DNA of 64,000 nt from Nocardiopsis eucommiae (GCA_018388625.1 CP074402.1:3100001-3164000); one strand, 5' to 3'; counted from the first letter of the stretch, positions 1 through 10,385 are shown. Notes: a model not told the origin generated them from the sequence alone. A program made the numbers and translations.

Positions 1-1473
1 GTGCTGCTCGTGAGCGTCCTCGCCCTGGCCGTGGCCCTGGCCTCGGTCGTGGTGGCGGTGACCGGTTCGCAGCGTCTGGGGCGTCGCCTCCAGGACCTGC
101 GTACGCACACCCTGCACCACGCCCGGTTCCGGCTGCCTCAGGTGAGCGCGCGGCTGCGCGCGGGCGAGAGTGTGGACGTGGACGCGGAGGCGCCCCGGCT
201 GAGGGGCGGGCCCCGTGACGAGCTTGGGCAGGTGGCCGAGGCGTTCGACGACGCGCAGCGGGCCGCGGTGGTGGCGGCGGTGGAGGAGGCCCAGGTGCGT
301 GCGGGGGTGCGCAACGTGTTCCGCAACATCACGCGGCGCACGCAGTCGTTGGTGCACCGTCAGCTCTCGCTGTTGGACCGCTTGGAGCGGACCGAGACCG
401 ACCCCCAGGTCCTGGAGTCGCTGTTTCGGATCGACCACTTCAGTACGCAGATGCGCCGCAACGCGGAGAACCTGATGCTGCTCAGCGGTGATCGCCCCTC
501 CCGTCGTGGGGGCGGGTCGGTGGGGTTGCACGAGGCGGTGCGTGCCGCCGCCAGCGAGATCGAGGACTACGCCCGGGTTCGGGTCCTGGCGCTGCCCCGG
601 GTGTCGCTGTCCGGCGAGGCGGGATCGGATCTGGTGCGGTTGGTCGCGGAGCTGCTGGAGAACGCGGCGTCGTTCTCGCCCCCGGGGACGGAGGTGTCCG
701 TGAGCGGTCGGACGTTGGAGGGCGGCGACTGCCTGGTGGAGGTCGAGGACGAGGGGTTGGGCATGACCGTGGGTCAGCTGGAGTCGGCCAACGCGTTGCT
801 GGCCGAGCCGCCCCGGTTCGACCTGGCGCGGATGCGGGAGGACTCGCAGCTGGGGTTGTTCGTGGTCGCCACCATCGCGTCGCGGCACGGGTTCGTGGTC
901 GAGCTGCGGGCCTCGCCGTACCAGGGCACGCGGGCGCTGGTACGCCTTCCGGAGCGGGTGCTGGTGACGCGCGACGGTTCTACCGGACCGATGCGCGGTG
1001 TGGGGGTGGCGGGTCCCGGGAGCGGCGGGAACGCCGTGGCGGGTCCCGGGAGCGGTGACGCGCTGCCGGGCGCGGATCCGGTCTCCCCGTCTCCGTGACG
1101 CCGAACGCCGGTGCTCCGGCGCTGGACCGGCGGGTGCGCCCCGGCGCCCGGGACGGCGGCGACCAGGCAGGCGGGGACGTGCCGCCGGTCCCCTCCCCCG
1201 CGACGGGTGGGACCTACATGGGGCTGCCCGTGCGTCGGCGCCGTAGGGAGTCCCCTCCCCGGCGCCGGGAGTGGCGGAGGTCGGGGACGACGGTGGGGCC
1301 GTCTCCCGCGGTGCCGGGGCCACCGGGGGCAGCGTTCGCTGTCGGAGATCAGGTCCATGATGAGCTCCTTCCAGGCCGGCACGGAACGCGGACGCGCGGA
1401 GTCCTCCGGTGCCGGATTGGCGGAGGGTGCGCCCAAGCAGGGGTCGCGCCACGGTGAGAGTGCGGAAGGGTGA
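1..1473 (+). CDS. cvnA: Conservon sensor-kinase-like ATPase, 5' end outside the window
   Basis: Membrane-associated histidine-kinase-like protein that heads a conservon, a four-gene signalling unit working on a small GTPase. The visible part starts with a membrane segment (residues 3-22), a HAMP-like linker, a helical segment with RIDHFSTQMRRNAEN (about 140-155), then a HATPase_c domain with N-box ELLENAASF (about 217) and a glycine box near 283. The true start lies upstream; GTG at base 1 is only the window edge. The frame ends at 1098, but the family tail resumes later (GLPVRRRR at 1221, then SMMSSFQAGTERGR at 1354) and reaches TGA 1471-1473, overlapping cvnB. This needs three single-base losses: one between 1059 and 1098, one between 1240 and 1324, and one at the G-run 1325-1329. 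Confidence 0.85.
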
Positions 1474-1925
1474 TGTCGGTGTCGGCTGGGACCACGGCTG
1501 AGGGTCGGAACGGCGTGGACGGGGCGTCCGCGGGGCAGAGGCTGGACTGGTTGATGGGTGACCTGGTGGAGCGGGTGGCGGGGGCGCGTCAGGCGCTGTT
1601 GTTGTCGGCGGACGGGTTGCCGTTGTCGTGTTCGGCGGGGGTGGGGCGGGAGGAGGGTGAGCGGCTGGCGGCGATCGCGTCGGGGTTCGCGAGCCTGGCT
1701 CGGGGTGCGCGTTCCCAGGTGGGCGCGGCCGAGGTGCGCCAGTGCGTGGTGGAGATGGACAACGTGTTCTTCTTCGTGCTGCCTGCCGGGCAGGGGGCTC
1801 AGCTGGCGTTGGTGGCCGACGTCTCGTGCGACATGGGGCAGGCGGCGTTCGAGGTGAACCGTCTGGTGCGGCAGGTGGGTCCGTACCTGTCGGCGCTGCC
1901 CCGGAGGCGGGGAGGTGAGGGATGA
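1473..1925 (+). CDS. cvnB: Roadblock/LC7 domain protein of the conservon
   Basis: Small cytoplasmic roadblock/LC7 protein (150 aa), the usual second gene of actinobacterial conservons. In this family it is thought to act as a regulatory or scaffolding partner of the CvnD GTPase. The sequence has the typical opening, LDWLMGDLVERVAGARQALLLSADGLPL, cut here to its sense: a helix, then a strand with the SADGLPL motif (about residues 40-46), and a second half with QLALVADVSCDMGQ. ATG 1473 overlaps the TGA of cvnA by one base; GTG 1470 is an alternative start. Its own stop overlaps the ATG of cvnC (ATGA). The gene is intact. Confidence 0.9.
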   Translation: MSVSAGTTAEGRNGVDGASAGQRLDWLMGDLVERVAGARQALLLSADGLPLSCSAGVGREEGERLAAIASGFASLARGARSQVGAAEVRQCVVEMDNVFFFVLPAGQGAQLALVADVSCDMGQAAFEVNRLVRQVGPYLSALPRRRGGEG

Positions 1926-2286
1926 GTCCGGCTCCTGCGGAGGAAGGGTGGTCGGCTGAGTCGAGTCTGATTCGCCCGTACTCGTTGACGGGGGTCGCAC
2001 GCGTCCCTCGCGGTCGGACTTCTCGATGACTTCGCAGGTGGTGGTCTCGTCGGTGGAGCGGCGGGAGGTGGACCCGGAGTTGGAGCTGATCCTGTCGCTG
2101 TGTGTGCGGCCGGTGTCGGTGGCGGAGGTGGCTTCGCGCTCGGGGTTCGCGTTGGGGGTGTTGCGGGTCCTGTTGGCGGATCTGTTGGATCAGGGTCTGG
2201 TGGTGGTGCACACCTCGGACTGGGAGAGGCAGCGGCCGGACGCGCGGACGTTGCGTTCCGTCCTGGAACGCATCCGGGAGTTGTGA
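1922..2286 (+). CDS. cvnC: DUF742 protein of the conservon (one frameshift)
   Basis: Third conservon gene, a DUF742 winged-helix-like protein of about 121 aa once corrected. The first part reads SLIRPYSLTGV and then hits a stop. Adding one G to the run 1990-1994 gives RPYSLTGGRTRPSRSDF, the conserved DUF742 signature, continuing into MTSQVVVSSVERREVDPE and the HTH-like block LCVRPVSVAEVASRSGFALG. ATG 1922 overlaps the cvnB stop. A caller would otherwise start this gene at the internal ATG 2026. The frameshift is most likely a base-call error. Confidence 0.85.
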
Positions 2287-2293
2287 GGTGTTG

Positions 2294-2874
2294 ATGGAGG
2301 GCTCGGTGGCCCAGGGTGGTCCCGTTCCGGACACGTTGAAGATCGTGGTCGCGGGTGGTTTCGGGGCGGGCAAGACGACGCTGGTCTCGGCGTTGAGTGA
2401 GGTGGAGTCGTTGCACACCGAGGAGGTGATGACCTCCGAGAGCGTGGGTGTGGACGATCTGGACGGCGTGGAGGGCAAGACCACCACGACGGTGGCGTTG
2501 GACTTCGGTCGGATCACGTTGGACGGGTCGACGGTGGTGTACCTGTTCGGGACGCCGGGTCAGCGGCGGTTCTCGTTCATGTGGGAGGAGTTGGCGCAGG
2601 GGGCGTTGGGGGCGGTGGTGCTGGCGGACACGCGCCGGTTGGCCGATTCCTTCGACGCGATCGACTTCTTCGAGTCGCGGGGGTGCCGTTCGTGGTGGCG
2701 GTGAACTGTTTCGACGGTCAGCGCACGCACCGGGCGGAGGACGTGCGGGTGGCGTTGGACGTGGCGGACGGTGTTCCGGTGTTGTTGTGTGACGCGCGTG
2801 AGCGGGAGTCGGTCAAGGAGGTCGTGGTGGAGCTGGTGTCGTTGGTGTTGCGTCTGGAGTTGTCGGGGACCTAG
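2294..2874 (+). CDS. cvnD: Conservon Ras-like GTPase (one frameshift)
   Basis: Small ATP/GTP-binding protein that ends the conservon, about 193 aa when corrected. The P-loop GGFGAGKTT sits near residues 19-27, an effector-loop-like TTTTV near 56, the G3-type element LFGTPGQRRF near 75, and the base-specificity element VAVNCFD near 128. The frame breaks after FESRG; one more G in the run 2679-2683 gives FESRGVPFVVAVNCFDG, which matches the family. The P450 (CvnE) that follows some Streptomyces conservons is not next to it. Start ATG 2294 lies 8 bp after cvnC, consistent with one transcript for all four genes. Confidence 0.85.
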
Positions 2875-3027
2875 CCGGGTGGCGGGGATCTGGCTCCGTC
2901 CCGGTCGGGGGTTCGGGGGCTCCCGCGCCGTGTGCTTCAACTTCGACCTTCAAGTACGGGGTTGAGGGTTGTGGTGTCCAGCCCCGGGGATGCCGCCAAG
3001 AAGACCCAAATGCCTTTTATGTCGGGA
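2875..3027. other. Convergent intergenic gap after the conservon
   Basis: The gap separates cvnD (+) from the BTAD regulator (-). Bases 2995-3030 are markedly less GC-rich than their surroundings. I see no convincing strong hairpin and no coding potential. Confidence 0.4.
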
Positions 3028-5014
3028 TCAGGTGTCCAGGGCGCGCTGGAGGGAGTCCAGGTGATCGGCGACCGGGCCCAGGGTGAGCATGCCGGTCTGG
3101 GCTCCAGCCCCTCCGCGACGGCCGGGGTGAGCGCCGTCAGCGCCCGGCGCATCGCGGTCCGGTCCCCCAGCGCCACGGCGGCACGGGCCACCAGCGCCCA
3201 CCGGGCCTCCAGCAGGAGGTCGCGCGGCGGCTCCGGCAGGCGCGCCAGCGCGGCGGCGGCCTCGTCGTACCGGTGCCGGGCGAGCAGCACGTGGGGGCGC
3301 GTCCAGGGCTCGTGGGGGCCGTAGTCGACACCGTCGTCCGTGGGGGCGGGCATGCCGTGTCGTAGACGCAGGCACAGCAGGGCCAGGGGTTCCCACCCGT
3401 GTTCGAGTCCGGGCATGCCCGCTCCCCGCAGCGAGGACGCGGCCTCGCGCAGGGCGGTGTACGCGTCCTCGAAAAGGGTCTCGGGGTCGGCGGCGGCGCG
3501 CAGCGCCCGGTACCACCCCACGAAGACCCCGGTCAGCGGGCGTTCGTGCCGCTCCCCAGTTCCCGCGCGGCCCGCGCGTGCTGGTCGGCTCCAGCCCAGT
3601 CGGACAGCGCGGCGAGGGACTGGAGCCGGATCAGGTGGCCCAGGATCCGGAAGGTGACCAGGTCGTGCCGTGTGGCCAGGGTGACGAGCTCGGCACCCAG
3701 GGCGTCCCGCTCGGGTGCCAGACCGGTCCGGTGGAAGGTCTGCATGTAGCGGGCGTTCAGGGCGAAGGCCAGCAGGGTGGGGTCGCCCAGGTCACGGGCG
3801 ATCCGTTCGGCCTCGGCCGCGGCCTGCGGACCTCGTGCGCCACGGGTGCCGCGCGACTCCAGCGCGACGGTGGCCGACAGCCGTGCGCGGGCGCCCTCGT
3901 GACCGGTGTCGGGGAGCGCCGCCAGGGTGCGCTCGGCCGCCGCGACCACCCGGGCGGACCGTTCGGGGTCGTCCACCCGCGTCCAGTTCGCGGGAACGTC
4001 GTAGGCGCCGATCACCCGTGCCGTGAGGAGGGGGTCTCCGAGCTCCTCGGCGGCGGTGACGGCGGCCAGGCGTTGCGCCCGGGCGGTCCGGAGCCCTTCG
4101 GGGCCGGTGACGGCGAGGTCCCGCAGCAGGTTGACGGTGGACTCGAGCCGGACCCGCGCCCCGGGGGTGACGCGCTGGTAGGCGTCGGCCGCCTGGTTCC
4201 ACAGCTGGTCCCCGGGGGTGGTGCCCTCACCGGGGCGCGGCCCGGCGGGGCCGAGGTCGAGGAGGGAGTCCTGGCGCAGGATGTCCCGTTCCAGACGGCG
4301 CAGGGCGGGGCCCGGATCCACACCCAGCCGCTCCACGAGCAGGGACCGGGCCCGACGCAGGACGGCCAGCGCGTCCCCCTGGCGACCGGTGCGGTACAGG
4401 GCCAGGGCGAGCAGGCGCCAGGCGTCCTCCCGCCAGGGGTGTTCGGCCACGTGGGCGTCCAGGTCGGGAACGGCCCGGGCGGCCTGCCCCAGGTCCAGCC
4501 GGACCCGGGCGAGGTGTTCGAGGGCGCCCAGCCGTAGTTCGGTCAGACGGGCGCGTTCGGCTCGGGCCCAGGGGGCTTCGGGGAAGTCGGCGTAGGCGGA
4601 TCCGCGCCAGGGGTCCAGGGCCCGCTGGAGGAGAGGCAGGGCCCCCTCCGGAGGGAGGGTGGCGGCGCGTTGGAGGCGGTCCTCGAACAGCCAGGCGTCG
4701 ACGGAGTCCGGGGCGGCGTCGAGGGCGTAGCCGGGGCCGCGCGTGGTCAGCAGGGCGGCGGCGGTGCGCGGCGGGCGGTCGGGTTCCAGGGCGCGGCGCA
4801 GCGCGGCGACGAAGGTGCGCACGGCGCTGGTTGCCCCGGCGGGCGGGGCGCCCTCCCACAGGTCGTCGACGAGGAGCTCCACGGGCACGACGCGACGTCG
4901 GGCGATGACCAGCCGGGCCAGGACGGCGCGGTGACGTGGCCCGCGCAGGGCGAGCTCGTCTCCGGCCCCGTCCCAGGCGGTGACGGGGCCGAGCACCCCG
5001 AAGCTGACCCGCAC
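3028..5014 (-). CDS. BTAD-type (SARP/AfsR-like) transcriptional regulator (two frameshifts)
   Basis: Large regulator, about 662 aa when corrected. Residues 1-95 form an OmpR-type winged helix (opening VRVSFGVLGPVTAWDG), 100-245 a bacterial transcriptional activation domain (LRLGALEHLARVRLDLG, then ALYRTGRQGDALAVLRRAR), and the rest is TPR-like helical repeats. There is no NB-ARC ATPase, unlike AfsR. GTG 5014 is preferred because AGG lies about seven bases upstream; GTG 5020 is in frame but has no spaced RBS. The frame breaks at C-runs 3554-3557 and 3108-3111; one extra base in each gives RELGERHERPLTGVFVGWYR and VAEGAGAQTGMLTLGP, ending at TGA 3028. The divergent hydrolase at 5262 is the obvious candidate target. 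Confidence 0.8.
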
Positions 5015-5261
5015 CGGCACCCCTCGTTCATCGTGTGCGTCGTGGTCAACGTACCGGCTGGTCAGCGGTGCGGTGGTCCGGCGCTGTGGTCGGGCGCCCG
5101 GGGACCGTGGCCGGGGTGGCGGTCGTGACGGTGGCGCCGTGGTCGGCCGACGTCGCGCGTGAGCGGTCCGGGCGAGGCCCCGGGCCGGGCGTTCACTCAT
5201 CCGTTGCTCATCGGGGGCGACAGGCTGGTGGTGTCCGAAGGAACGAGTGAGAGGCGGACGC
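5015..5261. promoter_or_regulatory. Divergent promoter region, BTAD regulator / hydrolase
   Basis: A 247-bp region between two diverging genes. It must hold both promoters, but I cannot point to convincing -35/-10 pairs or direct repeats of the SARP type. The only clear signal is the RBS GAGAGG at 5249-5254 for the hydrolase. Confidence 0.4.
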
Positions 5262-6139
5262 ATGGCTCCGGTCATCGAGGGATTCGAGTACGAGCGGGTG
5301 CGGGTGGCCCCCGAGGTGTCGCTGCACGTGGCGGTCGGGGGTCGGGGCCGCCCCTGGTGCTGCTCCACGGGTTCCCGCAGACCCACCTGATGTGGCGGCA
5401 CGTGGCCGCCGACCTGGCGGCCGACCACACCGTGATCTGCCCCGACCTGCGCGGCTACGGCGACAGCGACAAGCCCCTGGCGACCGGGCCCGAGGTCTAC
5501 TCCAAGCGGACCATGGGCGCGGACGTGGTCGAGCTGGCCCGGGCCCTGGGACACGAGCGGTTCGCGCTGGCCGGGCACGACCGCGGAGCGCTGGTGGCGG
5601 TGCGCACCGGCCTCGACCACCCCGGAGCGGTCACGCACCTGGCCAGCCTGGACGTGCTGCCGACCCTGGACATGTGGGAGGCGTTGCACGGGGTGCGGGG
5701 CGCGGTCGGCTTCCACCTCTACCTGATGGCCCAGCCTCCGGGGCTGCCCGAGCGGATGATCTCCGCCAGCGCGGAGGAGTTCTTCGGGTACTTCCTGGAC
5801 GCGTGGGCCACCGAGCCGGGGGCCCTCCCCGAGGAGGTGCGCCGGGCCTACCTGGACGCCAGCGCCGGGGCGGTGGACTCGATCGTGGCCGACTACCGCG
5901 CCTCGGCCGGGATCGACGTCGAACACGACGAGGCCGACCGTGCCGCAGGGCGGCGCCTGGAGATGCCGGTGACGGTGCTCCAGCAGGACTGGGGCGCGGC
6001 CCTGGGCTACGACGCCGCCGCCCTGTGGGGCGCGTGGGCCGACGACCTGCGGCACGCCACGGTGGACAGCGGGCACTTCATGGCCGAACAGGATCCGGCC
6101 GGGGTGGTGGCCGAGCTGAGGAGCCTGCTGGGACGCTGA
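5262..6139 (+). CDS. Alpha/beta hydrolase, haloacetate dehalogenase / epoxide hydrolase type (one frameshift)
   Basis: Cytoplasmic alpha/beta hydrolase of about 292 aa. HGFPQTHLMW is the oxyanion strip, DLRGYGDSDKP the following conserved block, and LAGHDRGALVAVR carries an Asp nucleophile, as in fluoroacetate dehalogenases and epoxide hydrolases rather than Ser esterases. The catalytic His is in DSGHFMAEQ near the C-terminus. ATG 5262 has the RBS GAGAGG seven bases upstream. The reading frame changes at the G-run 5337-5341; one more G gives HVAVGGSGPPLVLLHGF. Annotation from an upstream GTG at 5159 would give a false N-terminus. The substrate cannot be told from sequence alone. Confidence 0.8.
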
Positions 6140-6165
6140 GCGGAGTCGGCCCGGCCCCCGGTACG

Positions 6166-6202
6166 CCCCGGGTGAGGGGGATCTGCGGCCCCTCACCCGG
6201 GG
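6166..6202. terminator. Bidirectional hairpin terminator
   Basis: Perfect 14-bp stem (arms 6166-6179 and 6189-6202, nine-base loop) between the convergent hydrolase and iron ABC ATPase genes. Confidence 0.75.
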
Positions 6203-6218
6203 GCGGGCCGCAGGCCGC

Positions 6219-7037
6219 TCAGCGGTGGTCGCGGCCCCTGCCCCGGCGGTCGACCGGGACGATCATCGGGGTGTGGGTCTCGGGGTCGGGGATGATGCGC
6301 ACCGGCAGCCCGAAGACCTTCTCCACCAGGTCGGCGGTGACCACCGTCGCGGGGTCGCCCTCGGCCACGATCTCACCGTCCTTCATCACGATCAGGTGGG
6401 TGGCGTAGCGGCAGGCGTGGTTGAGGTCGTGCAGGACCGCGACCAGCGTGTGCCCCTGCTCGGCGTGCAGGTCGGCGCACAGGTCGAGCATGTCCATCTG
6501 GTGGGCGATGTCCAGGTACGTGGTGGGCTCGTCCAGCAGCAGCAAGGGGGTCTGCTGGGCCAGGACCATGGCCAGCCACACCCGCTGGCGCTGGCCGCCG
6601 GAGAGTTCGTCCACGGACCGGTCGGCCAGCGCTTCGACGCCGGTGGCGGTCATCGCCTCGGTGACCACGGCCTCGTCCTGCGCCGACCACTGGCGCAGGA
6701 AGCTCTGGTGCGGGAAGCGTCCCCGGGCCACGAGGTCGGCCACACCGATGCCGTCCGGGGCGATCGACGACTGCGGCAGCAGGCCCAGACGGCGCGCGAC
6801 CTCCTTGGCCGGGTAGGAGCTGATCACCTGGCCGTCCAGGAGCACGTTGCCCCGCGCCGGCCTGAGCGTGCGCGACAGGGCCCGCAGCAGGGTGGACTTG
6901 CCGCACGCGTTGGGTCCCACGATGACCGTGAAGGAGTTGTCGGGGATACGCACGGCCAGGTCGCGGGAGATGACGCGCTGGTCGTAGGACAGGGTGAGGT
7001 CCTGGCCCGAGAGGCGGTTGCTGGCGTCGTCGGTCAT
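6219..7037 (-). CDS. Iron-siderophore ABC transporter ATPase (FecE/FepC family)
   Basis: ATP-binding subunit (272 aa) that powers import of ferric siderophores through the two adjacent permeases. Walker A is GPNACGKST (about residue 41), the Q-loop region LLPQSS, the signature LSGGQRQR (about 145), Walker B LLLLDEPT (about 164), and the H-loop AVLHDLNHACRY. The family normally has a C-terminal regulatory tail of the length seen here. ATG 7037 lies 61 bp downstream of the permease stop on the same strand. The gene is intact and probably the last of a three-gene operon transcribed leftward from the iron box at 9339. Confidence 0.92.
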   Translation of the reverse strand: MTDDASNRLSGQDLTLSYDQRVISRDLAVRIPDNSFTVIVGPNACGKSTLLRALSRTLRPARGNVLLDGQVISSYPAKEVARRLGLLPQSSIAPDGIGVADLVARGRFPHQSFLRQWSAQDEAVVTEAMTATGVEALADRSVDELSGGQRQRVWLAMVLAQQTPLLLLDEPTTYLDIAHQMDMLDLCADLHAEQGHTLVAVLHDLNHACRYATHLIVMKDGEIVAEGDPATVVTADLVEKVFGLPVRIIPDPETHTPMIVPVDRRGRGRDHR

Positions 7038-7098
7038 CGTTCTCTTTCGGGTGGGGCTGTGCGGTGGGCTGCTCGGAACGGGCGGGGCGCGCGGGCGG

Positions 7099-8193
7099 TC
7101 AGGCCCGGCCTCCGCGCCATTCGGTGTAGAGCAGCCAGATGAGGTAGCTGCCGCCGATGACGGCGGTGACGACTCCCACGGGCAGCTGGGTGGGGGCCAT
7201 CAGGCGCAGGGCGACGAGGTCGGCCAGGACGAGCAGCGTGGCGCCCATGAGCGCGGCCCCGACCAGGGTGGTGCCTCCGGTGCGGGTCAGGCGCCGGGCC
7301 AGCTGGGGCGCGGCCAGGGCCACGAACCCGATCGGGCCCGCCACGGCGATGGCCGCGCCGGTCAGGGCGCTGGCGGCGGCCAGGGCGATGATCTGGGTGG
7401 ACTGCGCGTTCACGCCCAGGCCCCGGGCGGTGTCCTCGCCCAGTTCCAGGAAGCGCAGGCGCTGTCCGACGGCGAAGATGATCGGGGCCAGCACGGCCAG
7501 GCCGATCCACACCGCCGCCGTCTCGCTCCACCCACGGCCGTTGAGGCTGCCGATCATCCAGATCTGCGCGCCCAGCGCGTCGGTGAGGTCGGCGCGGGTC
7601 ATGAGGTAGTCGCGTACCGAGGCGAGCATGGCGCTGATACCGATGCCGACCAGGACCAGCCGGTACCCCTGGACCCCGTTCTTCATCGCCAGCAGGTAGA
7701 CCACCCCGGCGGTGATCAGTCCGCCAGCGATCGCCCCCAGGGAGACCACGAGCCGACCGGCGCCCAGGACGAGGATGGCGGCCACGGCGCCGGTGGCCGC
7801 GCCGGAGGTGAACCCGATGATGTCGGGGCTGCCCAGGGCGTTGCGGGACAGGCTCTGGAAGACGGCTCCGGCGATACCCAGGGCGGCGCCCACACCGATC
7901 GCGGTCAGGGCCCGGGGCAGGCGCACGCCCTGCACGAAGAACACGTCCAGGCGTTCGCCGTACCCCAGCAGGGCGGAGGGCACCGCCGAGAGCGGGATCT
8001 CGTAGTCGCCGACCGCGACCGACACCACCAGGGTCGCCAGGGTGACGGCGATCAGCGCCAGGCTGATCACGAGGGTGCACGGGCGCACCAGGAAGGAGAT
8101 CCGGCCGCCACGCGAGCGCCAGGCGTGGGTTCCGCGCGGGGTGAGGCGCGCGGACGCGTCGGTGCGCGGGCGCGATGTCAGGGTGTCACTCAC
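7099..8193 (-). CDS. Iron-siderophore ABC permease (FepG-like)
   Basis: FecCD-family membrane permease, 364 aa, with about ten hydrophobic helices. Conserved blocks include RLPRALTAIGVGAALGIAG, the SLSRNALGSPDIIGFTSGA loop, and near the C-terminus GPIGFVALAAPQLARRL, the coupling region that contacts the ATPase. An N-terminal extension of about 35 residues rich in Arg/Thr precedes the first helix. The start is GTG 8193, which overlaps the stop of the upstream permease as GTGA, so the two subunits are translationally coupled, as expected for a heterodimeric channel. Confidence 0.9.
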   Translation of the reverse strand: MSDTLTSRPRTDASARLTPRGTHAWRSRGGRISFLVRPCTLVISLALIAVTLATLVVSVAVGDYEIPLSAVPSALLGYGERLDVFFVQGVRLPRALTAIGVGAALGIAGAVFQSLSRNALGSPDIIGFTSGAATGAVAAILVLGAGRLVVSLGAIAGGLITAGVVYLLAMKNGVQGYRLVLVGIGISAMLASVRDYLMTRADLTDALGAQIWMIGSLNGRGWSETAAVWIGLAVLAPIIFAVGQRLRFLELGEDTARGLGVNAQSTQIIALAAASALTGAAIAVAGPIGFVALAAPQLARRLTRTGGTTLVGAALMGATLLVLADLVALRLMAPTQLPVGVVTAVIGGSYLIWLLYTEWRGGRA

Positions 8194-9224
8194 AGCTGGG
8201 CCATCCTTCTGCTACGGACCAGGGCGATGAACAGGGGCGCGCCGACGAGTGCGGTGATGATGCCGACCTCCAGTTCGGAGCTGGGCAGGATGACGCGACC
8301 GACGGTGTCGGCGGCGGTGAGCAGGACCGCGCCCAGGACCGCCGCGTAGGGCAGCAGCCAGCGCTGGTCGGGGCCGGTGATCACGCGGGCGGCGTGGGGG
8401 ATGATCAGGCCCACGAACCAGATGGGACCGGCGGCGGCGGTGGCGGCGCCGCACAGCAGGATGACGCCCACGGCCGTTCCGGCGCGGATCAGGGGGATCC
8501 TGGCGCCCAGGGTGGCGGCCAGGTCGTCGCCCAGGGCCATCGCGTTCAGCGAGGGGCCCAGGGCCAGGGTGACCAGGATGCCGACGACCAGGAAGGGAGC
8601 GACCTGGAGGAAGAGGTCGAGGTCGCGCCCGGTCAGGGACCCGACCTGCCAGAACCGGATGCGGTCGAACACGAAGTCGTTGAGCACGATGACGCCGTAG
8701 ATGATCCCCTGGAGGACGGCGGCCAGCGCCGTCCCGGCCAGGGCCAGGCGCACGGGGGTGGCGCTGGCGCGACCGCGTGAGCCCAGGGCGTAGACGGCGA
8801 TCGCCGCCAGGGCCGCGCCGAGGAAGGCGGGCCAGACCAGGGCGGAGCCGCTGGCGCCGAACACGAAGACGGCCACGACCACGGCCGCGGCGGCGCCGGA
8901 GTTGACGCCGAGGATGCCGGGTTCGGCCAGGGGGTTGCGGGTCAGGGCCTGCATGAGGGCCCCGGCGAGGCCGAGGGCGGCGCCGACGAAGATCCCGATG
9001 ATGGTGCGGGGGACGCGCAGGGTGCGGATCACGTCGTGGTCGTAGGATCCGTCGTAGGCGGTCAGGGCGGCCCACACGTCAGCGGCGGGGATGGGTTTGG
9101 CCCCGACGGTGATACTCAGGAGCGCGCACAGGGCGAGGACGCCCAGGGCGACCAGGAGGCCGATGGGGCGGATGACGCGTCTGGTGAGGGTGGGGCGCGT
9201 TGGCGCGGTCGCGCGCAGGGCCAC
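8190..9224 (-). CDS. Iron-siderophore ABC permease (FepD-like)
   Basis: First permease of the importer, 344 aa from GTG 9224, with FecCD-family features: TLRVPRTIIGIFVGAALGLA, the QALTRNPLAEPGILGVNSGA loop, and GPIWFVGLIIPHAARVITG near the C-terminus. The frame is open further upstream to 9332, but that stretch runs toward the iron box and lacks family similarity. GTG 9224 is preferred, with a GGGGA element a few bases upstream. Its stop overlaps the next permease start. Confidence 0.88.
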   Translation of the reverse strand: MALRATAPTRPTLTRRVIRPIGLLVALGVLALCALLSITVGAKPIPAADVWAALTAYDGSYDHDVIRTLRVPRTIIGIFVGAALGLAGALMQALTRNPLAEPGILGVNSGAAAAVVVAVFVFGASGSALVWPAFLGAALAAIAVYALGSRGRASATPVRLALAGTALAAVLQGIIYGVIVLNDFVFDRIRFWQVGSLTGRDLDLFLQVAPFLVVGILVTLALGPSLNAMALGDDLAATLGARIPLIRAGTAVGVILLCGAATAAAGPIWFVGLIIPHAARVITGPDQRWLLPYAAVLGAVLLTAADTVGRVILPSSELEVGIITALVGAPLFIALVRSRRMAQL

Positions 9225-9338
9225 GGGTTCCCCGTTCGTCTTACTGGGTGCTGGTGGTTCGTGGTGAGGCTCGCCCGTGGTGGAACCGGCGGAGCGTCGC
9301 GGAGGTCCTGGTCGGAATCGACCAGAACCCACCCAGAC

Positions 9339-9353
9339 AGGTTAGCCTTACCT
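9339..9353. promoter_or_regulatory. IdeR/DtxR-type iron box
   Basis: AGGTTAGCCTTACCT is a near-palindrome matching the core of the DtxR/IdeR consensus (TTAGGTTAGSCTAACCTAA). It lies between the divergent permease operon and the binding-protein gene, 32 bp before the ATG of the latter, so one iron-loaded repressor could silence both sides. Confidence 0.75.
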
Positions 9354-9384
9354 ACATCACGTTCGCACGGAAGGGTCCCCTCAG

Positions 9385-10385
9385 ATGCCCGAATCCTCCC
9401 GCCCGCTCCGCCCCCTGAGCGTGTTCGCCCTGGCCGGAACCCTGGCGTTGACCGCCTGCGGCACCGAGGGCGGGAGCCCCGCCGAAGGAGACACCCGGAC
9501 GGTCCAGGGGGCCAACGGCACCGTGGAGATCCCCGACTCCCCCGAGCGGATCGCCGTGCTGTGGCGCCCCACCCTCGCGGCCCTCACCCTGCTGGGCCAC
9601 GGCGCGGTCGGCACCATGGGCACCCCCGGCGAGCCCGACCAGGGGCTCGCTCCCTTCCTACCCGATGACGTGGACGGCGCCGAACTGACCCTGGTCACCA
9701 GTTCGCCGGTCGAGGACGACGTCAACGTCGAGGAACTGGCCACGGCGGAGCCCGACCTCATCATCGGGGTGAGCACGCCCAACGGCACCCAGGCCGGGAT
9801 GCTGGACACCCTGGAGGCGATCGCGCCCACGGTGCTGCTGGAGTGGGAGGGCACCGGTTCCTGGCGCGGCCACCTGGAGGAGGTCGCCCGGATCCTGGAC
9901 TCCGAGGAGGAGGCCGAGGAGGTGGTGGGCGCCTACGACACCGCGATCGAGCGGGCCCGCGCCGACCTGGCCGGGGCCGGGGTGGACCCGGCCGGGACCG
10001 AGCTTTCCCTGGTGCGGTTGCAGAGCGACACCGAGATCCGCCTGGAGACCCCGGAGTCGTTCCCGGGGCAGGTCGTGGCGGATCTGGGCTTCGCCCGCCC
10101 CGACTCCCAGCTGGAAGGCGAGGGTGACACCGACTTCGTCCCGCACAGCTACGAGAACCTGGACCGGGCCGACGGCGACGCGGTGTTCGTCCTGGCCGGT
10201 TCCGGCTGCCCGGACGCCCCCAGTACCTTCTCCGACGGGCTGTGGGCCAGCCTGGGCGCGGTCCAGGAGGAGCGGGTGTACCGGGTGGACCACGACTTCT
10301 GGGGCTCGGCCAACTACCACGGCGCCCACCGGATCATCCAGGACGTCACCGCCGCCCTGACCGGAGAGGCCTCCCCGCCCTCTGA
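9385..10385 (+). CDS. Ferric-siderophore substrate-binding lipoprotein (end frameshifted)
   Basis: Extracellular binding protein of the FepB/FhuD type, about 333 aa, delivering ferric siderophore to the permeases on its left. A lipoprotein signal peptide ends in the lipobox LTAC with Cys25, followed by an acidic linker, then two TroA-like lobes (ERIAVLWRPTLAALTLLGH; later DPDLIIGVSTP-like EPDLIIGVSTPN). The open frame runs on antisense to the next gene. One missing C near 10373-10380 would instead give a tail ASPPL and stop at TGA 10383-10385, the expected family length. Iron regulation is implied by the box at 9339. Confidence 0.85.

Noticed and set aside
3533-6196. 887-residue minus-strand protein including the BTAD regulator
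   Set aside because: Sequence upstream of 5020 is antisense to the hydrolase and lacks family similarity; the regulator start fits GTG 5014.
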